NCBI GenBank assembly: GCA_963810305.1
Contig: CAWEMY010000017.1
Span: 392,804-456,803 of the forward strand
Direction of reading: 5' to 3'
Source of the DNA: JACDCA01 sp963810305
GTDB lineage: Bacteria; Acidobacteriota; Vicinamibacteria; Vicinamibacterales; 2-12-FULL-66-21
Length of the DNA: 64,000 nucleotides
The position numbers were made by a program, and so were the translations under genes. This document shows, in pieces, positions 10,365-18,696 of this stretch. Each line of letters starts with the position of its first letter. The stretch's first letter is position 1. The notes beneath the pieces were generated by a model, which saw only the letters and a list, made by a program, of their open reading frames with translations, was not told where the DNA came from and ran no database searches.

Positions 10365-11310
10365 CCGCTGCTGCTATCGTTGTCCAGAACGCCGAGGGCT
10401 TTTTTCCGCCAATATCGAGCTCTCCCGTCCGCTCTTGTCGCAAGAATGGGGCCGGCCCGCCTTTTCCCGGCCGCGCCCCGCGCGGCGCGACGAACCGGAA
10501 CGCGTCATCGCCGAAGGTCGGCTGGGTGGTGTGCAGGTCGTACACGCCGCGCATCTCGACCGTGAAGTCGCGGCCGTTCTCCGGATGCTTCCCGCGCGCG
10601 CTCGTCGCAAGTCCGCGCAGCAGGTGCGACGCCGCGTCGAGATAGTAGCGCTGCTCGATCGCGAACGGCAGCGCCCCGCCCTGCGTTGTGAGACGAAGGA
10701 CGTTGACCTGCGCATCCCCCAGCTTCTCCGGACCCGTCAGCGTCAGCCCAGCGCCCTGCGCGGCGAGAGACTTTGTCGGCGATGGCGCCCGCGCGTCAGC
10801 CAGCAGGTCCCACTCGGCGATGCTCTCTTCTTCCCAGGTGTTGTCGATCGCGAAACCGATGACGGTGTCCGGGAGCAATCCCGCGATACCCGACAGAGCG
10901 TAGCCGGCGCCGTGCTTCTGGATGAACGAGTTGGTTGCACTTCTCCAGTAGGTGAGCGTGGTCCCGTCGGAAACGACCATATAGCTCGATTGCTTGCCGT
11001 CGCGTTTCGAGGCTGCCGAGAGGTAGAACTTGTTCGGCCGCTCCATCCGCAACTCGAGCGAGTCGGGTCCGGGCAGAGGAAAATCATCGGCCGACATGCC
11101 GCCGCTGTACCTGGCCGACCACCGCACTTTGATGTGCAGCGCCGGGAGCGTCTTGTAGGCGGCCTCCATCCGGGCGAGCGCAGTCTCGGCGGCTGCGTTC
11201 GTGGCTGGCTGCTGCGCGTGCAGCAATACCACAGTACCCATCGACGCCGCGACGATCGCGCAACAGGCGACCGCCGCCAGGGATCGGCGCGTCCAGCAAT
11301 GCAGCATCAT
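10267..11310 (-). CDS. DUF2092 family exported protein
   Basis: It starts at ATG 11310 behind GAGGAGG and has a signal peptide (AAVACCAIVAASMGTVVLLHA). The mature part follows the DUF2092 pattern, a LolA-like periplasmic fold: LARMEAAYKTLPALHIKVRW, YMVVSDGTTLTYW, and a C-terminal block ending FRFVAPRGAR. By comparison with the partial copy at 23554, the true end is near 10465, right after RGAR. The open frame runs on to 10267 only because it reads into the signal peptide of the next gene. The role is unknown; lipid or lipoprotein binding is the family guess. Confidence 0.7.
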   Translation of the reverse strand: MMLHCWTRRSLAAVACCAIVAASMGTVVLLHAQQPATNAAAETALARMEAAYKTLPALHIKVRWSARYSGGMSADDFPLPGPDSLELRMERPNKFYLSAASKRDGKQSSYMVVSDGTTLTYWRSATNSFIQKHGAGYALSGIAGLLPDTVIGFAIDNTWEEESIAEWDLLADARAPSPTKSLAAQGAGLTLTGPEKLGDAQVNVLRLTTQGGALPFAIEQRYYLDAASHLLRGLATSARGKHPENGRDFTVEMRGVYDLHTTQPTFGDDAFRFVAPRGARPGKGGPAPFLRQERTGELDIGGKKPSAFWTTIAAAVVLGLQAAAATENPRPRPPALLRLLLRGRPLG

Positions 11311-11424
11311 CGGCCGCCTCCTCGGGAGCCAGGGCGATAGTGGACCCATTCCGGCGAAAAGTCGTGAGCGAAGGCTGAAGAACACTGAAATCGCGCCAGT
11401 GTACCGTTCAGCTTCAGACTTCGG

Positions 11425-11814
11425 TTATGTGCCGACCCGATAGAAGTCGCGTACAGTGGGCGGCAAGCCGCTCAACGGCTTCCAGGGGTGTTCAAGAAGA
11501 GCGGCTTTGTCGCCGCGCACCACCGCCTGCCAGATGCGAACCAACTGCGCATCCGGGATGTCTCGCAGGTGCATGTTTTCGGGCAAGTCGGATTGCTCAC
11601 CTTCAAGCAGATCCATGTTGTCGAACGTAATCAGACCGCTGACCTGTGCGGTGACCGACCAATGCTCGTTGCCCACCGCAACCTGCGTGTGCTCGTCGTC
11701 TGGTTCGTCAAACTGCTCGCTTCGCAATTCGGCGATGAGCTTCCGGGTGATCCACGGATCGTCCGGATCGCTGACCTGCTGCGAGTACCCGTATCGCGTC
11801 TTGATCCTTGCCAT
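11425..11814 (-). CDS. Hypothetical cytoplasmic protein, 129 aa
   Basis: A soluble, acidic protein with no signal or membrane segment. It contains a well-formed pattern (LIAELRSEQFDEPDDEHTQV, then WSVTAQVSGLITFDNMDLL and QLVRIWQAVVRGDKAAL). The composition and the codon third-position pattern suggest a real gene. No domain is recognised. It is divergent from the metallophosphoesterase at 11950. Confidence 0.55.
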   Translation of the reverse strand: MARIKTRYGYSQQVSDPDDPWITRKLIAELRSEQFDEPDDEHTQVAVGNEHWSVTAQVSGLITFDNMDLLEGEQSDLPENMHLRDIPDAQLVRIWQAVVRGDKAALLEHPWKPLSGLPPTVRDFYRVGT

Positions 11815-11897
11815 AGGAGCAACTGCCTTTCTGGAGCGAATCGTCGTGCTGGTCGTCTGCCGCGAAGCGGATTAGCAGTCGCCGGCCGACTTCGCCG

Positions 11898-11912
11898 GAC
11901 GATGGTATCGTC
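11898..11912. promoter_or_regulatory. Second copy of palindrome GACGATGGTATCGTC
   Basis: Identical to 1138-1152 and placed 37 bases before the ATG of the metallophosphoesterase gene. The following GGCACGGTTCTCG is shared too. This placement suits an operator or promoter element between the divergent genes at 11814 and 11950. Confidence 0.45.
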
Positions 11913-11949
11913 GTCCCGGACTGTTTCGAGGCACGGTTCTCGCTGCGCA

Positions 11950-13127
11950 ATGAACATCCGACCAGGGATCGCTGCCGCCCTTCTGTCCGCCGCCGCGGCC
12001 ATCACGCAGGCACAAGCGCCAGCACCTGTCGCCGGCGTCGTCTTCGAGGACGCGAATCGCAACGGGCAGCGCGATGCCGGCGAACGCGGTCTCAGCGGCG
12101 TTGCGGTGTCGAATCAGCGCGAGGTCGTCCGAGACCGCTGCGCGACGGCAGCTATTCGCTTCCGCGCCCAGCCTACGGGATCGTCTTCGTAAGCCTGCCC
12201 GATGGCTACGCGGCAGTCGGGAACTTCTGGCGCTCCGTGTCTCCATCGTCAAACAGCCCTGTCGACTTCGCACTGACGGCGCGCGCGTCTTCCGGGACGT
12301 TCACCTTCATCCACGCGTCCGACACGCACGTCAGCGCGCAAACGCTCGGTCGGCTGCAGCAGCTGCGGGCGATCGCTGAAAAACACCGTCCGGATTTCGT
12401 GCTGGTGACGGGGGACCTTGTCCGCGACGCGCTTCGTGTCGGGGAGGAAGAAGCGCGCGGGTATTACGATCTCTACACACAGGAGGTGCCGCGCTTTCCG
12501 ATGCCCGTCTGGAGCGTACCGGGCAACCACGAGATCTTTGGGATCGAACGGCATCTCTCGCTGGTCAGCCCCAAACATCCGCTCTACGGCAAAGGGATGT
12601 ACCGTCAGCGCCTCGGCCCGAACTACTACTCCTTCACCCACGGCGGCGTGCATTTCGTGGGACTCGACTCAGTGGACGTCGCCGATCTCTGGTACTACGG
12701 GCATGTGGACGACGTCCAGCTCGCGTGGCTGAAGGCGGACCTGTCGCACGTGCCCGCTGACACGCCGGTCGTCACCTTCAATCACATTCCGTTTGCGACT
12801 GCGATCGATGGTGTGGGGGGTTATCAAGACGACGGGCCGGCACCCACGCTGATCAAAGTGGGCGGACGGACGGTGTTCAGGCATATCGTGTCGAACGTCA
12901 GCGACGTGCTCGCTGCGATCGGATCACGAGAATGGCCGCTGGCGCTCGGAGGCCATATGCACACCCGCGAGTCGATCAGCTTTGGATCCGCGGTGCGCAC
13001 GCGGTTTCATCAGGCGGCGGCAGTTGTCGGTCCGACCGACAACGCGATCCCGGCGATTTCCGGCGTAACGCTGTATCGTGTGAAGAACCGCGTGATCGAC
13101 GATGGTGAATTCATTCCGCTGCGATAA
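11950..13127 (+). CDS. Exported calcineurin-like metallophosphoesterase, two N-terminal frame breaks
   Basis: The ATG at 11950 opens a signal peptide (GIAAALLSAAAAITQAQA). An SdrD B-like/MetallophosN segment follows (AGVVFEDANRNGQRDAGERG), then the phosphoesterase domain. Metal motifs are seen in order: HASDTH, LVTGDLV, VPGNHEIFG, VTFNHIPF and GGHMHTRES. These are the D-H, GD, GNH, H and GHxH ligands of the family. Breaks near 12130 and 12170 shift the linker; the restored linker reads YGIVFVSLPDGYAAVGNFW. Likely substrates are periplasmic phosphomono- or diesters. Confidence 0.8.
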
Positions 13128-13219
13128 ATGAGCCATCGGGAGTGGAATCGAATGCGGTGCCCGCGGGTTCTTTCTAAGGGGCGGCGCGGGCCGCCGTATT
13201 CGCATCAGGAAGGTTCGAC

Positions 13220-13945
13220 ATGATCTCGAAGCCCGGAGCGGACGTGAAGATGAAGGTACTGCGACTAGTTGCCGTCTCTCTCGCCATTGGAGTGGTCGCG
13301 GTGGGTCTGGGTCGTGCCGCGCCTGACGACAAGGCGCGAGTCGTCGCTCCACCCGTGATGGACGAACAGGTTTCAAACAGTACACGGGCGGTTGCGGTCG
13401 TCGCGGGCGGCTGCTTCTGGGGTGTGCAGGGAGTGTTTCAGCACGTCAAAGGCGTGACCGGCGCGATCTCCGGCTATGCCGGCGGCCCGCAGGGCGGCGC
13501 CAAATACGATCTGGTGAGCGGCGGCGCCACCGGCCACGCGGAGTCGGTGCAGGTGACCTACGACCCGCGACAGATCACGTTCGGCCGGCTATTGCAGGTG
13601 TATTTCTCGGTTGCTCACGATCCCACCGAGCGCAATCGTCAAGGGCCGGATGTCGGGCCGCAGTACCGCTCGACGATCTTTCCACTCGACGACGAGCAGG
13701 CGCGCATCGCCAAGGCGTACATCGAGCAACTGAACGCGGCGCGCGCATTTTCGAAACCAATCGTCACCACGATCGAGTCCGGCAAGACGTTTTATCCGGC
13801 CGAGGACTATCACCAGGACTACCTGACGCGTCATCCACGCGAGCCTTACATCGCGATCAACGACCTGCCAAAGATCGATGACCTGAAGCGCCTGTTTCCC
13901 GAGTTGTATCGGGTGGACCCGGTGCTCGTCTCATCCCGACGCTAG
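13220..13945 (+). CDS. msrA: Peptide methionine-S-sulfoxide reductase, exported, copy 1
   Basis: 241 residues with an N-terminal signal (RLVAVSLAIGVVAVGLGRAA) and a complete MsrA domain. The catalytic motif GGCFWG places Cys65, followed by GYAGG, TGHAESVQV, the sulfoxide-pocket region HDPTERNRQGPDVGPQYRS and YHQDYL. Cys65 is the only cysteine, so this is a one-Cys enzyme without an internal resolving thiol. The ATG at 13220 has AGGAAGG upstream; a GTG at 13244 is also possible and is the start available to copy 2. The role is repair of oxidised methionine in the envelope. Confidence 0.92.
   Translation: MISKPGADVKMKVLRLVAVSLAIGVVAVGLGRAAPDDKARVVAPPVMDEQVSNSTRAVAVVAGGCFWGVQGVFQHVKGVTGAISGYAGGPQGGAKYDLVSGGATGHAESVQVTYDPRQITFGRLLQVYFSVAHDPTERNRQGPDVGPQYRSTIFPLDDEQARIAKAYIEQLNAARAFSKPIVTTIESGKTFYPAEDYHQDYLTRHPREPYIAINDLPKIDDLKRLFPELYRVDPVLVSSRR
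13221..13945 (+). repeat. Direct repeat, copy 1 (725 bp, msrA)
   Basis: Nearly identical to 17920-18646. Similarity begins at TGATCTCGAAGCCC and ends at the TAG stop, so the duplicated unit is essentially one gene. Confidence 0.85.
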
Positions 13946-13966
13946 GATTCCACCTGGAGGCTGCCG

Positions 13967-14473
13967 TTGCGCAAACGCCTTGTCGCCGCCGCTCTGGCGC
14001 TCGTTTCCGTCCCCGCCGCGAGGGCGCTCATCTTGGTGGGCGCGACGGTTCCAGCGCTGACGTCGCAGCGGATGAAGCCGACGGAACCCGGTACGCCCGG
14101 TGATCCCAGGTGGCAAGGGCAGGTTCGCCTGAAAGATGGACGTACGTTCGTCACCGACGGGGGACTCGCCATCGATGCGGCGCTCGCCAGGCCTGACCCG
14201 CTCCCCGCCAGGGTCCTGGCCGCGAAGGTGCTGGAGGACTACCTGGCGGCCAAACCGAAAGACGAATTCAGCGTCAACGACCTCAAGAAGGCGGCGAACG
14301 GCCGTACCTACACCGCGCCAACCGGCGTCGTCCTGAACGCAACCTATATCGATTATCTGCGCCGTATCCTGCCGGCGGCATCGCTGCGCATCCGGGTGGA
14401 AGGGGATCTCAAACCCGTGGTGGTCGTCTCGAAAGGGGTTGCCGTCGGCGTGCTGATGCCGGTGGCGCGCTAG
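13967..14473 (+). CDS. Small secreted protein of unknown function
   Basis: 168 residues from a TTG start six bases after CTGGAGG. The signal peptide (RKRLVAAALALVSVPAARA) and the preceding ribosome site closely match those of the trypsin gene at 17073, although the mature parts are unrelated. The mature part shows VRLKDGRTFVTDGGLAIDA and FSVNDLKKAANGRTYTAP, with no domain I recognise. It lies 21 bases after msrA copy 1 and may be cotranscribed. Confidence 0.65.
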   Translation: MRKRLVAAALALVSVPAARALILVGATVPALTSQRMKPTEPGTPGDPRWQGQVRLKDGRTFVTDGGLAIDAALARPDPLPARVLAAKVLEDYLAAKPKDEFSVNDLKKAANGRTYTAPTGVVLNATYIDYLRRILPAASLRIRVEGDLKPVVVVSKGVAVGVLMPVAR

Positions 14474-14505
14474 CTGGGTCCTTGGGTCCTTGGGTCCGTA
14501 GGTCC
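14474..14505. repeat. Four tandem octamers (consensus TTGGGTCC)
   Basis: A period-8 array starting at the base after the stop codon of the previous gene and ending 10 bases before the kinase promoter. Units read CTGGGTCC, TTGGGTCC, TTGGGTCC, GTAGGTCC. Confidence 0.65.
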
Positions 14506-14515
14506 GAAGCGTTCG

Positions 14516-14544
14516 TTGACGCTACGTCAGCCGTGACTTAGAAT
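14516..14544 (+). promoter_or_regulatory. Sigma70-type promoter TTGACG-17-TAGAAT
   Basis: Both hexamers match five of six consensus bases and are 17 bases apart. Transcription should begin near 14551, about 18 bases before the GTG at 14569. This is one of the few complete -35/-10 promoters in the window, yet it precedes a broken gene. Confidence 0.7.
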
Positions 14545-14568
14545 CGCGCATCCCCTCGCTGCTGCCCG

Positions 14569-16985
14569 GTGATCAACGAATCAATCTCGCACTATCGCGT
14601 CCTCCGCAAACTTGGCGGCGGGGGAATGGGCGTCGTCTACGACGCCGAGGACCTGAGTCTCGGCCGGCACGTCGCGCTCAAGTTCCTGCCTGAGGATCTC
14701 GCCCGCGACCACGGCGCGGTGGAGCGCTTCCATCGCGAGGCCCGCGCGGCGTCGGCGCTCAATCATCCGCACATCTGCACGATCCACGAGATCGGCGAGC
14801 ACGACGGCAAGTCCTTCATCGCGATGGAGTCTGCTCGAGGGGAAGACGCTCAAGCATGCGATCGGCGGCGCGCCGCTCGCGATCGAGACCGTGCTCGAAC
14901 TGGCGGTCCAGATCGCGGATGCGCTCGAGGCGGCGCATGTCAAGGGGATCGTCCATCGCGACATCAAGCCGGCCAACATCTTCGTCACCGATCGCGGCCA
15001 GGCGAAGGTGCTGGATTTCGGGCTGGCCAAGATGGTCAAGCCGGCGACGCAGGCGTCGGACGCCACGATCAGCGAGGCGGGTCGACCTGACCGGCGTCGG
15101 CGCGACGATCGGGACGGTGGCGTACATGTCGCCGGAACAGGCGCTCGGTCGGGAGCTCGATGCGCGCTCGGATCTCTTCAGCTTCGGGATCGTGCTCTAC
15201 GAGATGGCGACCGGCGTGCTGCCGTTCCCGGGCGACACGTCCGGCGCCATCACCAACGCGATCATCAACGCGACGCCCGCTCTCCCGGTCCGGCTCAACC
15301 CGCGGATTCCGGCCGAACTCGAGCGCATCATCGGCAAAGCCCTCGAGAAGAAGCCGGAGCTGCGCTATCAGAGCGCGGCGGAGATGCGCGTCGATCTCAC
15401 GCGGCTGCTGCGAGAGACGCAGACGAGCCCAGTGACTGCCGTCGGCGCGGCTTCGCAGAGCTCGACTCAACATCCAGGCGCTGCGCCTCCAGGAACTGGA
15501 AGATGCGTCGGCGCTGTAGGCGCGCTGGCGGCAGTCCTCACGCTCGGCGCTGGCCTCTACTGCGCTGCGCGGTCGCAGCTCTCCGGCGCCGCCAACGCCG
15601 GCGCCCGAACAGCCCTCGATCGCCGTGCTGCCGTTCGCCGACATGAGCGCGCAGAAGGATCAGGAGTACTTCTCCGACGGCCTCGCCGAGGAGCTGCTCA
15701 ACAGCCTGGCGAAGATCCCGGGCCTGCGCGTCGCGGCGCGGACGTCGTCGTTCCAGTTCAAGGGGAAGAACGAGGACCTGCGCACCATCGGCGAGAAGCT
15801 GAACGTGAGCACGATCCTCGAGGGCAGCGTGCGCAAGCAGGGGGAGCGGGTGCGGATCACCGCGCAGTTGATCAAAGCGTCCGACGGCTTTCAGTCTCTG
15901 GTCGGAAACCTACGATCGCCGCGAGCAGACGCGACGTCTTCGCGGTGCAGGATGACATCGCGCGAGCGGTCGCGGGGTCGCTGCAGGTCGCGCTGCTCGG
16001 GGGCGGCAAGGCAGCGCCCTCCGCGGAAGGGCACGAACGTCGAGGCCTACAACGCGGTTCTTCAGGGACGCTACTTCCTGAGCCGGCGAAGCAAGGAGAA
16101 CCACGAGAGGGCCTTGGGGTATTTCGAACAAGCCATCAAGCTGGATCCGACACTGCGCTCCGCATGGGCCGGTCTGGCAGGCGCCCGACATGGGGCAGGC
16201 GGATGCGGCTGACGTCCCGGTTCACGAGGGCTACGGGAACAGCGCGCGAAGGCGGCGGAACGTGCGCTTGGCGCTGGATGAGAAACTGGCAGAGGCCCAT
16301 TCGGCGGTCGGATGGATCAAGTGGAGCTACGACTGGGACTGGTCGGGCGCGAATGCCGTCGATTCAGCGCGCGCTGGCGCTGGAACCGGGGAACGCCGGG
16401 CTCTCGACAGGGCTGGCGTCCTGGCTTGTTCCCTGGGCCGCTTCGACGAGGCGTTGCAGCTGGGTCGCCGCGCGGCAGCGCTGGATCCGCTGCGGTCGGC
16501 GACCTTGGGGAATCTTGGGGACTGTGCCACTCGTGCCGACAAGTGGGAGGAGTCCGCCGCGGCGTTCAGCGAAAGCGCTCGAACTGAACCCAGGGCGCCC
16601 AGGATATGCCACGCGTTTCTGGGGCGAATACCTTCTCGCACAGTCGCGTCCGCAGGACGCCCTGATCGAGGTGCGAGCAGGAGTGGATCGCCCTCTGGCG
16701 GATGCAAGGACTGGCCCTTGGCTACCACGCGCTGAGTCGTAAGAAGGAAGCGGACGACGGCGCTTGCCGAGTTCATTGCGAAGTATCAGGCGGATGCGCG
16801 CCTTCCAGGTCGCCGAGGTTTACGCATTCCGCGGCGACGCCGACCGCGCCTTCGAATGGCTGGAGCGTGCCTACGCGCAGCGCGACGCCGGGCTTGCCGG
16901 GATCAAAGGCGACGTTTCGCTGAAGAACCTCGAGCACGATCCGCGATACGTCGCGTTCCTGAAGAAGATGCGCCTGCCCGTTTGA
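14569..16985 (+). pseudogene. Ser/Thr kinase with TolB-like and TPR domains, heavily frameshifted (kinase 2)
   Basis: Pieces in all three frames give, in order: a kinase N-lobe (LGGGGMGVVYDAEDLSLG, VALKFLPEDL), a catalytic loop (IVHRDIKPANIF, VLDFGLAKM), an activation segment (GTVAYMSPEQALG), a FlgO/TolB-type domain (IAVLPFADMSAQKDQEYFS, VSTILEGSVRKQGERVRIT), a link QDDIARAVAGSLQVALL, and TPR-like helices (YFEQAIKLDPTLRSAWAGLA, LGRFDEALQLGRRAAALDP), ending VAFLKKMRLPV. It differs from the other kinases, whose outer half is a propeller. At least ten frame changes occur in 2.4 kb, far more than in any neighbour, so real decay is plausible. A patch of poor sequence is the alternative. Confidence 0.75.
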
Positions 16986-17072
16986 TCAGGACACAGCAAC
17001 GGTCGAGCTTGCCGCGGCGTGACGCCTCGTCGTCCCGCGGTAGTATCGGGCGTCATCCTTATTGGAGGGTCC

Positions 17073-17901
17073 ATGCGCAGACGATTATTTGCCGCCGCTC
17101 TAGCTCTCGTTGCCGTCCCCGCCGCGTCACTGCTGGCAATCACGTACGGCTTCGTCGATACGAACGGCACCTATTCCAACACCGGCGCCTTCATCGTGAA
17201 GTCTCCGACAACAGGTGCAAATCTTTCCGATCTGCAGCGGGACGTTGATCGCTCCTGACGTCTTTCTGACCGCGAGTCACTGCACCCTCTTTTTCGAGCA
17301 GGACCTCGAGCCACTGGGCTTCACCGCGTACGTCAGCTTCGATAGTCCGATCGGGTACGGCACTCAGACCAATCCGGCGACACAGTTGATCGAGGTCCAG
17401 CAGGTCGTCAGCAATCCCGCCTACACACAGGCCCAGAATGATCCCAACGACGTCGCCGTGTTGCTCCTGGATCCGACGGACACCGCCGGCATCGAGCCCG
17501 CGAACCTGCCACCCGCAGGGCTGCTGGAAGAAATTGCCAGAAGCCGCGGCTTCAATGGTGCGTTTGTGACCAATGTCGGGTACGGCGTGCAGAATCGAGT
17601 CGTCGGTGGCGGCGTGCCGTTCTTCCAGGACGTGAACCCGATACCTCGGATGTACTCCTTCTCCAGCTTCAACGCGTTGAACAAGGGATACATCCGTTAC
17701 TCGCAGAACCCCGCTACAGGCGGCGGTGGCGCGTGCTTCGGTGATTCGGGAGGGCCGCAGTTCTTCAGGTATCAAGGCACGACCTACATCGTGTCAATCA
17801 CGATTACCGGGGACAGCGTGTGCCGCGCCACGAACGTGGCATACCGCCTCGACATCGAGAGTGCACGATCGTTCCTCGCGGCGTATGTGACGCTGCCCTA
17901 A
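17073..17901 (+). CDS. Secreted trypsin-like serine protease (S1), one frameshift
   Basis: The ATG lies five bases after GGAGGG and opens a signal peptide (RRRLFAAALALVAVPAASLLA). The protease domain has LTASHC with the catalytic His, NDVAVLLLD with the Asp and GDSGGP with the Ser, so the triad is complete. The mature segment has cysteine pairs that fit S1 disulfides. A single break near 17225 separates the signal part from ICSGTLIAPDVFLTASHC. It lies between the two msrA copies. An exported endopeptidase with trypsin fold is well supported; the specificity is not. Confidence 0.85.
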
Positions 17902-17919
17902 AAGAACCGCCGCGACGCT

Positions 17920-18646
17920 TGATCTCGAAGCCCGGAGCGGACGTGAAGACGAAGGTATTGCGACTAGTGGCCATCTCTCTCGCCATCGGGGTGGTCGCAG
18001 CGGGCCTGGGTGGCGCCGCGCCTGACGAGAAGGCGCGCGTCGTCCCGCCACCCGTGATGGACGAACAGCGGTCCCGGAGAGTACATCGGCGGTAGCGGTC
18101 GTCGCGGGCGGCTGCTTCTGGGGTGTGCAGGGAGTGTTTCAGCACCTCAAAGGCGTGACGGGCGCGATCTCCGGGTATGCCGGCGGCCCGCAGGGCGGCG
18201 CCAAATACGACCTGGTGAGCGGCGGCGCCACCGGCCACGCGGAGTCGGTGCAGATCACCTACGATCCGCGACAGATCACGTTCGGTCGGCTGTTGCAGGT
18301 GTATTTCTCTGTCGGGCACGATCCCACCGAGCGCAATCGTCAAGGGCCGGATGTCGGGCCGCAGTACCGCTCGACGATCTTTCCACTCGACGACGAGCAG
18401 GCGCGCATCGCCAAGGCGTATATCGAGCAGCTGAACGCGGCGCGCGCATTTTCGAAACCAATCGTCACCACGATCGAGCCCGGCAAGACGTTTTATCCGG
18501 CCGAGGACTATCACCAGGACTACCTGACCCGTCATCCACGCGAGCCTTATATCGTGATCAACGACCTGCCAAAGATCGATGACCTGAAGCGCCTGTTTCC
18601 CGAGCTGTATCGGGCGGACCCGGTGCTCGTCTCATCCCGGCGCTAG
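17920..18646 (+). repeat. Direct repeat, copy 2 (727 bp, msrA)
   Basis: Second copy of 13221-13945. It is two bases longer; the extra bases fall between the ACAG and GCGG positions near 18068-18090 and account for the frameshift. Confidence 0.85.
17943..18646 (+). CDS. msrA: Peptide methionine-S-sulfoxide reductase, exported, copy 2, frameshifted
   Basis: Protein sequence almost identical to copy 1, differing at scattered positions (for example HVKGVTG versus HLKGVTG). The catalytic GGCFWG and YHQDYL are intact. The only practical starts are GTG 17943 (behind CGGAGC) or TTG 17920, since the ATG of copy 1 reads ACG here. Relative to copy 1 there are two extra bases after MDEQ, which put the signal peptide out of frame with the catalytic domain. 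If this is real, copy 2 is a recent duplicate already losing its export signal. If it is a sequencing error, there are two active exported MsrA enzymes. Confidence 0.8.
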
Positions 18647-18696
18647 GTCGACGTCACGATCGACGCCAATCAGGTCTACGATTTCCACCACGACGG

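Noticed and set aside
10267..11310. DUF2092 protein fused to a second signal-like helix
   Set aside because: The duplicate at 23554 ends right after RGAR, so the tail is read-through into the next gene's signal peptide, probably due to a lost base.
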